Origin: an uncultured Pelagimonas sp.
GTDB lineage: Bacteria > Pseudomonadota > Alphaproteobacteria > Rhodobacterales > Rhodobacteraceae
DNA length: 64,000 nt
NCBI RefSeq assembly: GCF_947498515.1
Contig: NZ_CANMKO010000009.1
Location: forward strand, 62,001-126,000
Direction: 5' to 3'
Part shown: positions 8,636 to 17,232 of the stretch, piece by piece
Numbering within the stretch: the stretch's first letter is position 1
How the letters are laid out: each line of letters begins with the position of its first letter
The notes under the pieces: generated by a model
Database searches by the model: none
Told to the model about the DNA's origin: nothing
Seen by the model: the letters and a program-made list of their open reading frames with translations, nothing else
Program-made: the position numbers and the translations under genes

Positions 8636-9010
8636 ATGGGTTACGTTTACGACGAGCAGAACATTTTTGCGAAAATACTGCGTGGGGAAATTCCGAACAA
8701 TACTGTGCTGGAAACCGAGCATAGTTTGGCGTTTCGTGACCTTTATCCGCAGGCACCAACGCATGTTTTGGTGATCCCCAAAGGGCCCTATGTCTGTTTT
8801 GATCACTTTGCTCAAAACGCGAGCGAGGCAGAGGTGATTGATTATGTTCGCGCGGTTGGCGAAGTTTGCAAATCCGAAGGCGTTGAAGCGGACGGGTTTC
8901 GGCTGATTTCAAACGCGGGCAAAGACGGCGTTCAGGAAGTGCCTCATTTGCATGTGCATGTTTTGGCAGGTCGGCCATTGGGTAGAATGCTGGCGCGCGC
9001 GCCGGAGTAA
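8636..9010 (+). CDS. HIT family (histidine triad) nucleotide-binding protein
   Basis: A 124-residue protein of the HINT branch of the histidine triad family. The triad H-L-H-V-H is at residues 104-108, and the HVLVIPKG block at about 43-50 is typical of the fold. HINT proteins hydrolyse purine phosphoramidates such as AMP-lysine. ATG 8636 follows GGGAG at a suitable distance. It is a monocistronic-looking gene with a terminator just downstream and converges on an ABC ATPase gene. The length is normal for the family and the catalytic residues are intact. Confidence 0.93.
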   Translation: MGYVYDEQNIFAKILRGEIPNNTVLETEHSLAFRDLYPQAPTHVLVIPKGPYVCFDHFAQNASEAEVIDYVRAVGEVCKSEGVEADGFRLISNAGKDGVQEVPHLHVHVLAGRPLGRMLARAPE

Positions 9011-9025
9011 GGGTTCCCAAAAGGT

Positions 9026-9049
9026 GCAGGCCAGTGGCCTGCGCTTTTT
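9026..9049 (+). terminator. Rho-independent terminator of the HIT gene
   Basis: A 7 bp perfect stem (GCAGGCC with GGCCTGC, three-base loop) is followed by GCTTTTTA, 16 bases after the HIT stop codon. Confidence 0.7.
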
Positions 9050-9055
9050 AATTCA

Positions 9056-9077
9056 GCAAAAGCCTTTTGGCTTTTGC
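9056..9077. terminator. Second hairpin between convergent HIT and ABC genes
   Basis: A 9 bp perfect stem, GCAAAAGCC (9056-9064) with GGCTTTTGC (9069-9077) and a TTTT loop. There is no long T tract on either side, so it may be a back-up terminator or an mRNA 3' end stabiliser for either convergent gene. Confidence 0.45.
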
Positions 9078-9157
9078 TTCAACGCTAGCCTCACTGCGAC
9101 AATAGAATTTGCTGTCTTAACGGCCTTGTCGTGGGACAGGTCACTTTCTATCGGGGG

Positions 9158-10075
9158 CTAGGTTTTGTTGGTCAGGGATAAGAAGACGTCCTCAAGATCG
9201 GCCTGTTCTGTTCGGACGTCGCGGATGCGAATTCCTGCGGCATGTACAGCGGTTAGCACATCTTCGGCGCGGGTCTGTTTGGCGTTGTAGCTAACGGCAA
9301 CAGAGCCATCAGGCCGGGTGTCCACCGTCAAACCGGGGCCGGCGGGAAGTGATTCTGGAACGTGTTCTGGTGTGATCAGCATGGTTTTTGCATCCAGCTG
9401 CCCCAGCAAATTCGCGGTACTGTCGCGCACCACAAGATTACCTTGGTCAATGATTGCAATCTCGTCACACATTTCCTCGGCTTCTTCGAGGTAGTGGGTG
9501 GTTAGGATGATGGTCATCCCGCGTTCCTGGTTCAGTTTGCGGATGTTTTCCCAAAGCATTTGACGCAGTTGGATATCTACACCGGCGGTTGGTTCATCCA
9601 GAACAAGGATTTGTGGATGATGAACAAGGGCTTTTGCCAGCAATAACCGCCGCCTCATTCCGCCCGACAACGTACGCGCATAGGCGTCGCGCTTGTCGGA
9701 AAGCCCAACCATTTCAAGAATTTCATCGCTTTTGCGCTGGGATTTTGGAACGCCATACAAGCCGGCCTGCACCTCGAGTGCGCCATGGGGGGAAAAGAAC
9801 GGATCGAGGTTGAGTTCTTGTGGCATGACGCCAATGGCAGCGCGGGATTGGCGCGGGTTTTTATCCTGATCCCATCCCCAAATCTCGGCCTTGCCAGCGG
9901 ATTTCACCACCAATCCGGCAAGAATGTTGATGAGGGTGGATTTGCCAGCCCCGTTTGGCCCCAAGAGGCCAAAGATAGACCCGGCAGGCACCGCGAGATC
10001 AATTCCCTTGAGGGCTTCTTTGCCGCCTTCATAGGTCTTTTGCAGATTGCTGATACGTATCGCATCCTGTGTCAT
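9158..10075 (-). CDS. ABC transporter ATP-binding protein (ABC-2 exporter type)
   Basis: A 305-residue ABC ATPase: Walker A GPNGAGKST at 39-47, signature LSGGMRRRL in the middle, Walker B ILVLDEPTAGVD, and a C-terminal domain of about 80 residues typical of the DrrA/NodI/YadG-like exporter subfamily. It should power an ABC-2 type membrane permease, but none is encoded next to it; the neighbours are a HIT protein and a zinc-finger protein. The only ABC-2 permease in the window is at 34.1 kb and looks like a polysaccharide type. The permease partner is therefore unknown. Confidence 0.9.
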   Translation of the reverse strand: MTQDAIRISNLQKTYEGGKEALKGIDLAVPAGSIFGLLGPNGAGKSTLINILAGLVVKSAGKAEIWGWDQDKNPRQSRAAIGVMPQELNLDPFFSPHGALEVQAGLYGVPKSQRKSDEILEMVGLSDKRDAYARTLSGGMRRRLLLAKALVHHPQILVLDEPTAGVDIQLRQMLWENIRKLNQERGMTIILTTHYLEEAEEMCDEIAIIDQGNLVVRDSTANLLGQLDAKTMLITPEHVPESLPAGPGLTVDTRPDGSVAVSYNAKQTRAEDVLTAVHAAGIRIRDVRTEQADLEDVFLSLTNKT

Positions 10076-10151
10076 TGCGCGTGCTTGCTCCTGCGGCTGG
10101 CTTGGCTCATAAGGCTGTTAAGCCAGTGTTCGAAAAAAGGGAACCAAAGCC

Positions 10152-10331
10152 ATGACGATTCAGGCACCCGAAACAAAGATTGTCGACAAATTCCGTGTCG
10201 CTTGTGATGGCGGCGAGGGTGCTTTGGGTCATCCGCGGGTCTGGTTGCAGATGCCGACAGAACACGGTTGGGTCGAATGCCCCTATTGCGATTGCAAGTA
10301 TGTCCACAAGGACTTTGAAGGCAAGGTCTGA
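10152..10331 (+). CDS. Zinc-finger domain-containing protein (zf-CHCC, NDUFS6-like)
   Basis: A 59-codon gene encoding a small protein with C18, H27, C43 and C46, the C-x8-H-x15-C-x2-C arrangement of the zf-CHCC family. That family includes the NDUFS6/13-kDa subunit of mitochondrial complex I and its alphaproteobacterial relatives. The core reads [12 protein letters not shown], then [13 protein letters not shown] purine-rich stretch (AAGGGAACC) precedes ATG 10152. A role in complex I assembly or activity is plausible in alphaproteobacteria but is not shown here. It is divergent from the ABC ATPase gene and in the same direction as polA, 134 bases upstream of it. Confidence 0.85.
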   Translation: MTIQAPETKIVDKFRVACDGGEGALGHPRVWLQMPTEHGWVECPYCDCKYVHKDFEGKV

Positions 10332-10465
10332 TATCTGGCCGGGTTCCAACAGGTCAAAACTGTCAGGACACACTCCATTTCTTGCGGCTTCTGTCTTTGC
10401 TGATCTGGCAATCTGACCGGGCTTCGGGCATGTTGGCGACGACGCGAACATGAGGGGAACAGGTC

Positions 10466-13261
10466 ATGGGTTTTGGCAAAGGATGCCATCTGCATCTGAT
10501 TGACGGATCGGCATTTATCTTTCGGGCGTATCATGCGCTGCCACCTTTGACGCGCAAATCCGACGGCTTGCCTATTGGGGCCGTCGCCGGTTTTTGCAAC
10601 ATGTTGCAGCGCTATGCCGAGGGGAATTCGGGCCCGGATGCTCCCACGCATGTTGCTGTTATCTTTGATCATTCCGGAAAAACATTTCGCAATGATCTAT
10701 ATGACCTATACAAGGCCAACCGCCCGCCCGCCCCAGAAGATTTACGCCCGCAATTTCCGCTAACACGCGATGCGACGCGCGCCTTTAACATCGCCTGTTA
10801 CGAGGTCGAAGGCTTTGAGGCCGATGACATCATGGCGACGCTGGCCTGTCAGGGGCGCGAGGCGGGTGGCCGCGTGACAATTGTCAGTTCCGACAAAGAC
10901 CTGATGCAATTGGTTGGCGATGGGGTCGAAATGCTTGACCCGATGAAGAACAAGCGGATTGATCGTGACGGAGTGCACGAGAAATTTGGCGTTGGGCCGG
11001 AACGTGTTGTGGATGTTCAGGCCTTGGCCGGGGATAGCGTTGACAATGTGCCCGGCGCACCGGGAATTGGCATTAAGACAGCGGCGCTTCTGATCAACGA
11101 GTTTGGGTCTCTCGAAGAGCTGTTGGATCGTGCCGAAGAGATCAAACAACCCAAACGCCGCCAGACCTTGATCGACAAACGCGATCAAATTGAGATGTCA
11201 AAACAGTTGGTTCAACTGGATTGTGGGATGTCGCTGGATTTCACCATTGATGAGATGGAAGTGCGAGAGCCAGAGGCGGAGACCCTTTTGGGGTTCCTTG
11301 CCGAGATGGAATTTCGCACGCTCACCAAACGTATGGCCGCGTCTTTGGGGGCCGAAGCCCCGGTAATTGCCGATGCGCCAGCAGGGGCCGAAGAGGTTGC
11401 CGAGCAAGAGCAAGCGCCGATTGATCCGGAGAAATACGAATGCGTTTCTGATCTCGACGCGCTGGCGAAATGGGTCGCCAAGGCGCAGGCCACAGGTTGG
11501 GTTGCTGTCGATACCGAAACCACCGGCCTTGATGAAATGCAGTGCGACTTGGTCGGTATTTCGCTTTGCGTCACGGCGGGTGAGGCTTGCTATATCCCGC
11601 TCATTCACCGCGCCGCGGCAAGCGATGACTTGTTTGGCAATGATGATCTGGCCGACGGGCAAATTCCGCTTGAGGCTGCGTTAGATGCGATCAAGCCGAT
11701 GCTCGAAGATCCAAGCATCATCAAAATTGGTCAAAACATGAAATATGATGCCAAGGTTTTCAAGCGCTATGGCATTGATATCAATCCGATTGATGACACC
11801 ATGCTGCTAAGTTACGCGCTTCATGGCGGCTTGCACAATCACGGCATGGATGCGCTTTCGGATCGCTATCTGAACCACACGCCCATTCCGATCAAATCGT
11901 TGCTGGGCACCGGTAAAAGCGCGATCACCTTTGACAAGGTTCCGGTGGTGGATGCGGTGAAATATGCCGCCGAGGATGCCGATATTACCCTGCGCCTCTG
12001 GCAGATGTTCAAACCTTTGCTGCATCGCTCCAAGGTCACACGCGTTTACGAAACGCTCGAACGTCCTTTGGTGCCTGTGCTGGCCAAGATGGAGATGGAC
12101 GGGATCAAAGTTGATCGCGATGTTCTTTCGCGCATGTCCAACACATTTGCCCAGAAAATGGCGGGTTTTGAGGCTGAATTGTACGAATTGGCCGGACGTG
12201 AGTTCAACGTGCAAAGCCCGGCCCAAGTTGGCGCAATCCTGTTTGAGGAAATGGGCCTTGAGGGCGGTAAGAAAACCAAAACCGGCCAATGGTCGACCCC
12301 GGCGGATGTATTGGAAGACCTAGCGGCGGAGCATGATTTTGCCGCGCGGGTGTTGGACTATCGTCAGCTGCAAAAGCTGAAATCGACCTATACGGACGCG
12401 TTGCAGGAACACATTCATCCCGAAACCGGCCGGGTTCATACGTCTTATTCTATTGCCGGTGCAAACACGGGGCGCTTGGCCTCGACCGATCCAAATTTGC
12501 AAAACATCCCGGTACGCACCGAAGACGGGCGCCGCATCCGGGAGGCGTTTATCGCCCCTAAGGGTAAGGTGCTGGTCTCGCTCGACTATAGCCAAATCGA
12601 ACTGCGGGTTCTGGCGCAGATGGCGGGGATTGATGCGCTTAAAGAAGCCTTCAAGCAGGGGCATGACATTCACGCGCTGACGGCCTCAGAAATGTTCAAC
12701 GTCCCCTTGGACGAGATGACGCCTGACGTTCGTCGTCAGGCCAAGGCGATCAACTTTGGGGTCATTTACGGAATTTCGGGCTTTGGTCTTGCACGCAACT
12801 TGCGGATTCCACGTAAAGAGGCACAGGGCTTTATCGACCGCTATTTTGAACGTTTTCCCGGCATTCGTCGTTACATGGATGAAACGGTGGAATTCGCCAA
12901 AGAGAACCTGCGTGTTGAAACCTTGTTTGGCCGTGTGATCCATATGGCTGAAATCAACGCCAAGGGGCCGCGCGCCGGATTTGCCAAACGCGCTGCTATC
13001 AATGCACCGATCCAAGGGACTGCGGCGGACATCATCCGCCGGGCGATGATCCGCATGCCAGATGCCATCGCCAATCTACCCGCCAAAATGCTTTTGCAGG
13101 TGCATGATGAGCTGCTTTTTGAGGTCGAGGAAAGCGCGGTCGACGATCTGATTGACGTAGCACGTGGGGTGATGGAGGGCGCAGCGGACCCGGTAGTCAA
13201 GCTTGACCTGCCGTTGGTTGTTGACGCGGGTCAGGGCGCGAATTGGGCCGAGGCGCATTAA
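10466..13261 (+). CDS. polA: DNA polymerase I
   Basis: This 931-residue protein has all three domains of DNA polymerase I. The 5'-3' flap exonuclease covers about residues 8-300 (LIDGSAFIFRAYHALP at the start). The 3'-5' proofreading exonuclease retains its DTETTG motif near residue 348. The polymerase domain carries motif A (SLDYSQIELR) near 705, motif B (RRQAKAINFGVIYG) near 757 and motif C (QVHDELLFE) near 878. It fills gaps in Okazaki-fragment maturation and excision repair. ATG 10466 has GAGGGGAA upstream. Length is normal and all catalytic motifs are intact, including the proofreading site that many bacterial PolA proteins have lost. Confidence 0.98.
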   Translation: MGFGKGCHLHLIDGSAFIFRAYHALPPLTRKSDGLPIGAVAGFCNMLQRYAEGNSGPDAPTHVAVIFDHSGKTFRNDLYDLYKANRPPAPEDLRPQFPLTRDATRAFNIACYEVEGFEADDIMATLACQGREAGGRVTIVSSDKDLMQLVGDGVEMLDPMKNKRIDRDGVHEKFGVGPERVVDVQALAGDSVDNVPGAPGIGIKTAALLINEFGSLEELLDRAEEIKQPKRRQTLIDKRDQIEMSKQLVQLDCGMSLDFTIDEMEVREPEAETLLGFLAEMEFRTLTKRMAASLGAEAPVIADAPAGAEEVAEQEQAPIDPEKYECVSDLDALAKWVAKAQATGWVAVDTETTGLDEMQCDLVGISLCVTAGEACYIPLIHRAAASDDLFGNDDLADGQIPLEAALDAIKPMLEDPSIIKIGQNMKYDAKVFKRYGIDINPIDDTMLLSYALHGGLHNHGMDALSDRYLNHTPIPIKSLLGTGKSAITFDKVPVVDAVKYAAEDADITLRLWQMFKPLLHRSKVTRVYETLERPLVPVLAKMEMDGIKVDRDVLSRMSNTFAQKMAGFEAELYELAGREFNVQSPAQVGAILFEEMGLEGGKKTKTGQWSTPADVLEDLAAEHDFAARVLDYRQLQKLKSTYTDALQEHIHPETGRVHTSYSIAGANTGRLASTDPNLQNIPVRTEDGRRIREAFIAPKGKVLVSLDYSQIELRVLAQMAGIDALKEAFKQGHDIHALTASEMFNVPLDEMTPDVRRQAKAINFGVIYGISGFGLARNLRIPRKEAQGFIDRYFERFPGIRRYMDETVEFAKENLRVETLFGRVIHMAEINAKGPRAGFAKRAAINAPIQGTAADIIRRAMIRMPDAIANLPAKMLLQVHDELLFEVEESAVDDLIDVARGVMEGAADPVVKLDLPLVVDAGQGANWAEAH

Positions 13262-13289
13262 AGTGTGATGCAACTTGGCTTGAGCTTTG

Positions 13290-13353
13290 TGGGGGGCGCT
13301 GCCCCGCCTCAGCAGAGCTAAGACTCCCCGGGATTTTTTGGGAAAGAAGAAGC
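13290..13353 (+). repeat. Intergenic repeat element, copy 1
   Basis: The bases after polA contain a GC-rich hairpin (GGGGGCGCTGCCCC, starting at 13292) followed about 17 bases later by TCCCCGGGATTTTTTGGG and a GAAGAAG tail. A related sequence lies on the minus strand at 55268-55316: the hairpin matches at 13 of 14 positions and the second block at 20 of 28 by hand alignment. I recall similar elements in other Rhodobacteraceae intergenic regions, so this is probably a dispersed extragenic repeat. Confidence 0.5.
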
Positions 13354-13392
13354 AAAAGGACGTGGTGAAACGGCTTTGCGTCTAAGAGGAGT

Positions 13393-13421
13393 GAAACCGG
13401 GGAATTCCCCGGTTTCTTTTT
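13393..13421 (+). terminator. Rho-independent terminator downstream of polA
   Basis: A perfect 10 bp stem (GAAACCGGGG with CCCCGGTTTC, AATT loop) is followed by TTTTTG. It sits between convergent polA and the adenosine kinase gene. On the minus strand it has no T tract, so it mainly serves polA. Confidence 0.75.
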
Positions 13422-13424
13422 GTT

Positions 13425-14423
13425 TCAAGCGGGTTGCAAAAGGCCGTGTTGACGGAAAAGCGCCTGCATATTGGCTTCTGGGCGCGGACCCATATGGCTA
13501 ATGACTTCGGTGGCGCAAACGCAACCCATGCGCCCGGCGGTGTCCATGTCTGCACCGGTTGCAAGGCCGAATAGGAACCCGGCAGCGAATTGATCACCCG
13601 CACCGGTCGCATCAACAGGTACAACTTTTTCAACCGGAATATCGTAACGTGTGCCGTTGTGAATGATGGTCACGCCGTCGCCAGATCGAGTGCAAACCAC
13701 CAATGGACATACTTCGGCCACGCGGGCCAAGTCTTTTTCAAGGCTGTCATCTTGGTAGAGAGAGCGGATCTCTTCTTCGTTCCCGATGACAAAATCCATT
13801 TCATTGGCGATGAGTTTCAAAAAGTCTTCGCGGTGGCGCTCAACACAAAACGGATCGGAAATGGCGATGCCAGCTTTGCCACCCGCCGAACGACAGGTGC
13901 GCGCCGCGCGAAGGAACGCGTCCTTACCTTTGTCTTTGTCAAACAAATAACCTTCGAGGAAAATAATCTCTGCTTGATGGGTCACATCATCGGAAACGTC
14001 ATCCGGCCCAAGTTCGGCTGAGGTGCCCAAATAGGTGTTCATCGAGCGCTCGCCATCTGGTGAAACAAAGATCATCGAACGCGACGTTGGCAAATCGCCG
14101 TCTTTCATCGGTGCATTGACGAAATCAGTGCCACCTTTTTCCATCGCTTCGGCATAGAAATGACCAAGCGCGTCGTCGTGAACGCGGCCTATAAAGGCCG
14201 TGGGGAGACCCAAGTTTCCAATCCCGGCCAAAGTGTTTGCAACCGATCCACCCGGGGCTTCAACGCGGTCATTCATTGCGGCATAAAGGGTTTCGGCGCG
14301 ATCACGTTCAACCAGTTGCATAATGCCTTTTTGAATGCCCATCAGGTCAAGAAACGTGTCCTCAGAGCGGGTCAGAACGTCAACAACGGCATTCCCGATG
14401 CCGACTACTTGGTATTTCTTCAT
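13425..14423 (-). CDS. PfkB family kinase, probable adenosine kinase
   Basis: A 332-residue ribokinase-fold sugar/nucleoside kinase. The C-terminal PfkB signature DATGAGDQFAAGFLFG is near residue 275, with the catalytic Asp in GAGD, and a GGSVANTLAGIG block lies near residue 58. Overall similarity in layout is to bacterial adenosine kinases, which convert adenosine and ATP to AMP and ADP, but other PfkB substrates cannot be excluded. ATG 14423 overlaps the stop of nth (ATGA), so it is translationally coupled; the frame extends 17 codons further into nth but has no independent start site there. The pairing with nth looks like simple co-transcription. Confidence 0.85.
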   Translation of the reverse strand: MKKYQVVGIGNAVVDVLTRSEDTFLDLMGIQKGIMQLVERDRAETLYAAMNDRVEAPGGSVANTLAGIGNLGLPTAFIGRVHDDALGHFYAEAMEKGGTDFVNAPMKDGDLPTSRSMIFVSPDGERSMNTYLGTSAELGPDDVSDDVTHQAEIIFLEGYLFDKDKGKDAFLRAARTCRSAGGKAGIAISDPFCVERHREDFLKLIANEMDFVIGNEEEIRSLYQDDSLEKDLARVAEVCPLVVCTRSGDGVTIIHNGTRYDIPVEKVVPVDATGAGDQFAAGFLFGLATGADMDTAGRMGCVCATEVISHMGPRPEANMQALFRQHGLLQPA

Positions 14424-15064
14424 TCGGTCTTGTCCTCGAATTGGCAGAGGTCGTTTATGTGACACGCCTTGCATTTTGGTTTACGCGCCACACAAATGTA
14501 GCGCCCATGCAGGATCAGCCAGTGATGCGCATGGTTTTGAAAATCAACGGGTATGTGGTCTTCGATCGCCCGTTCAACTGCGACGACATCTTTGCCGGGG
14601 CAAATGCCAGACCGGTTTCCGACGCGGAAAATATGGGTGTCTACGGCCTGGGCCGGGTGCCCCCACCACATGTTCAACACCACATTGGCCGTTTTGCGGC
14701 CAACCCCAGGCAAGCTTTCCAAAGCAGCACGGGAATTGGGAACCTCGCCATCAAATTTCTCGACCAGAATGCGGGCGGTTTTGATGACGTTTTTAGCTTT
14801 TTGACGAAAAAGGCCGATTGTTTTGATGTGCTCGATGACCCCGTCTTCGCCAAGGTCGAGCATCTTTTGCGGCGTGTCCGCGACCTGGAAAAGCTTGTCC
14901 GTCGCTTTGTTCACACCGGCATCTGTGGCTTGGGCGGACAGGGCGACCGCCACAACCAATGTATAGGCATTGGTATGGTTCAGCTCACCTTTTGGTTCCG
15001 GCTCGCCTTGTTGAAAGCGCGTGAAAATCTCACGCAGGGTTTTGTAATCCATCTGCTTGGCCAT
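14420..15064 (-). CDS. nth: Endonuclease III
   Basis: A DNA glycosylase/AP lyase that removes oxidised pyrimidines. With a start at ATG 15064 (214 residues) the helix-hairpin-helix LPGVGRKTANV is at 118-128, the catalytic lysine is K124 and the catalytic aspartate D142 (VDTHIF). The four cysteines C-x6-C-x2-C-x5-C near the C-terminus bind a 4Fe-4S cluster. These positions are offset by four from E. coli Nth, which supports this start; an in-frame ATG at 15091 and TTG at 15100 are alternatives, and none has a clear Shine-Dalgarno sequence. It overlaps the downstream kinase gene by four bases. Confidence 0.95.
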   Translation of the reverse strand: MAKQMDYKTLREIFTRFQQGEPEPKGELNHTNAYTLVVAVALSAQATDAGVNKATDKLFQVADTPQKMLDLGEDGVIEHIKTIGLFRQKAKNVIKTARILVEKFDGEVPNSRAALESLPGVGRKTANVVLNMWWGHPAQAVDTHIFRVGNRSGICPGKDVVAVERAIEDHIPVDFQNHAHHWLILHGRYICVARKPKCKACHINDLCQFEDKTE

Positions 15065-15176
15065 AGCCGGGGTATGCCCGGCTTTGCCCATGAGGTGCAA
15101 GGGTATCAGCGTCGCGGTTAATCACATGGAAAGTGATTTGTGCGACGACGTTGGACAACTGAGATGAAAGAAGTTG

Positions 15177-16187
15177 ATGCCGACCGTTATTGGATATGCA
15201 CCCAATGGCATTGTTTACACGCCTGGGTCAAATTCCTGGAGCGTGCAGGTCGGCTTTGATCCTCGCCTGCATCGGGTGGAATTTTCTTTTGTTGATGGGG
15301 TTATATGTCAGTTTGATCATCGAACAGGCCAAAGTAGCTTGTCCGGGCATGTTGCAAAGACTGCGGACGGGGGCGGGCATGTCATCGCGCGTGGTCGCAT
15401 TTGCGCGGACAGTTATTATGAGGTTGAGGGGCCAGGCGGTGATCTCATCTATCTGGATTGCGTTGAAATTGACGGTGTCCATGTTGGCTACATCACCTCT
15501 GCGCCTCTGCAACCGGGGGTCTCCTATCCTTTGTTGGGCGCGCGTAATGTGACAGATGCCCATGCAACGTCTCACTTGGATCGCTGCGATGTGCCCTGTT
15601 TTGGACCCAATAGCCGGGTAATGACACAAAAGGGGGAGGTGCCAATCGCTTGGCTTAGTCGGGGTGACAAGGTTTTGACCCGCGACTATGGGTATCAACC
15701 GCTTCGTTGGAGTGGTCGGTTTCAAGTGCCGTTGTTGCGTATGCGGCGCAATACGCGTTTGGCTCCGGTGCGCATCTGGTCCAAGCTTGTTGACCCCGAG
15801 GCCCCGTTTGGTTTTGTCGAGGTGTCGCCCGATCATCAGGTTCTGTTGGGAGGTGCAGATGTTCAATTGTTGTTTGGCGAAGATGAAGTTTTGGCTCCGG
15901 CGCGCTTCCTGTCAAAGCCGAGAGTTCCGGCGGTTTCTCAAGCTGGATATGTGTACCATCACCTCCTCTTCACGCGCCATCAGGTGATCCAAGTGAATGG
16001 CATTTGGTCCGAGAGCCTGTTTGTGCCGCCGCCGGACCCGCTGCATTTGCCCGAAACTGGTCTCTATCCGCCACGCGGTGTCTTTCATTCCCAAGCCGCC
16101 CGTCCCTGTTTGACCCGCGCACAAGTGGCGTTGTTGATGGCAGAGCGTCGCCGTCGAGGCGGGGATATGCAAAAGCACCGCGCCTGA
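15177..16187 (+). CDS. Hint (Hedgehog/intein-type) domain-containing protein
   Basis: A 336-residue protein with a beta-rich N-terminal region (1-130) and a Hint_2-type domain from about residue 138. The putative nucleophile C141 sits in PCFGPNSRVMT, followed by a G-D-K-V-L-T-R-D block and the QPLRW motif, and a V-S-P-D-H-Q-V-L-L block near residue 222 that matches the later Hint motif. Such stand-alone Hint proteins are common in Rhodobacteraceae, sometimes at the end of large secreted proteins; function is unknown. No signal peptide is seen. ATG 15177 is preceded by AAAGAAG. The gene lies between nth (divergent) and the Ada-like gene, with no obvious functional link. Confidence 0.85.
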   Translation: MPTVIGYAPNGIVYTPGSNSWSVQVGFDPRLHRVEFSFVDGVICQFDHRTGQSSLSGHVAKTADGGGHVIARGRICADSYYEVEGPGGDLIYLDCVEIDGVHVGYITSAPLQPGVSYPLLGARNVTDAHATSHLDRCDVPCFGPNSRVMTQKGEVPIAWLSRGDKVLTRDYGYQPLRWSGRFQVPLLRMRRNTRLAPVRIWSKLVDPEAPFGFVEVSPDHQVLLGGADVQLLFGEDEVLAPARFLSKPRVPAVSQAGYVYHHLLFTRHQVIQVNGIWSESLFVPPPDPLHLPETGLYPPRGVFHSQAARPCLTRAQVALLMAERRRRGGDMQKHRA

Positions 16188-16261
16188 GCTTTTCGCAAAA
16201 TCCGGGTCGCAGTGGGGCTGGCGCATCGCTAGATTGGTGTGGACAGCAAAGGACACACGCC

Positions 16262-17107
16262 ATGCCCGAAGATCTACCTCAGGACGGATATCATTTCCAA
16301 GTTATGCGCCGTGCGATTGAGATGATCGACGGTATGGGGGAGCATGCAACCCTTGATGAATTGGCCTCTGCCATGGGAATGAGCCCGGCTCATTTTCAAC
16401 GGATTTTCACACGCTGGGCCGGTGTGTCTCCAAAACGTTTTCAACAATATCTGACACTGGGTCACGCCAAGGTGCTTTTGGCCGACCGTTTCACCACCCT
16501 TGAAACCGCTCATGCGACGGGCCTGTCCGGAAGTGGACGATTGCACGATTTGTTCTTGCGGTGGGAGGCGATGAGCCCGGGTGACTATGCCAAAGGCGGG
16601 GCCGGCTTGACCATTTTCTGGGGCTGGTTCGAAAGCCCGTTTGGCCCGGCCTTGGTGACTGGCACAGCCAAAGGTATTTGCGGAATCGCCTTTGCCTCGG
16701 AAAGCGGCGAAGACGCTGCTTTTGAGGACCTTCTCTCGCGTTGGCCCAAAGCTGATTTTGTCGAGGATCCGATGTTTTTGCGGCCTTGGGTTCTTAACGC
16801 CTTTGGGGTCCAACAGGAGGGTGAGGTGCCGCTATACTTGATCGGCTCGCCCATGCAGATCAAAGTATGGGAGGCTTTGATGCGTATCCCGTCGGGGCAT
16901 GTCACAAGCTATTCTGAATTGGCGGGAAGTATAGGCAAGCCCAAAGCGGTGCGGGCCGTGGGCACAGCCGTCGGACGTAATCCGATCAGTTTTCTCATCC
17001 CGTGTCATCGGGCTTTGCGCAAATCCGGTGGGCTTGGCGGCTATCATTGGGGGATACCGGTCAAACGGGCTATCCTTGCTTGGGAGGCGGCCCGCGTCGA
17101 AGCGTAA
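16262..17107 (+). CDS. Ada-like fusion: AraC-type HTH and O6-methylguanine-DNA methyltransferase
   Basis: A 281-residue protein. Residues 10-105 form an AraC-type helix-turn-helix domain (the segment MSPAHFQRIFTRWAGVSP is typical) and residues 110-281 form a methylguanine methyltransferase domain with the methyl-acceptor motif IPCHRA; the acceptor cysteine is near residue 248. The zinc-binding N-terminal Ada domain that senses methylphosphotriesters is missing, so unlike E. coli Ada it cannot be activated through that cysteine. It probably repairs O6-methylguanine, and its HTH may target DNA or regulate genes in another way. ATG 16262 follows AAAGGA. alkB is present 20 kb away, not adjacent. 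Confidence 0.92.
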   Translation: MPEDLPQDGYHFQVMRRAIEMIDGMGEHATLDELASAMGMSPAHFQRIFTRWAGVSPKRFQQYLTLGHAKVLLADRFTTLETAHATGLSGSGRLHDLFLRWEAMSPGDYAKGGAGLTIFWGWFESPFGPALVTGTAKGICGIAFASESGEDAAFEDLLSRWPKADFVEDPMFLRPWVLNAFGVQQEGEVPLYLIGSPMQIKVWEALMRIPSGHVTSYSELAGSIGKPKAVRAVGTAVGRNPISFLIPCHRALRKSGGLGGYHWGIPVKRAILAWEAARVEA

Positions 17108-17232
17108 TGGGTCCGTGATGGGCAGCAAATCGCCGATTTCCCCGTGACAACAGTGCGCTCAGACCTCATGATATTGTATATCAGCAGTGAATGACCCCAT
17201 TCAACGGGGCGATAACACGAAAGAGGCATATC

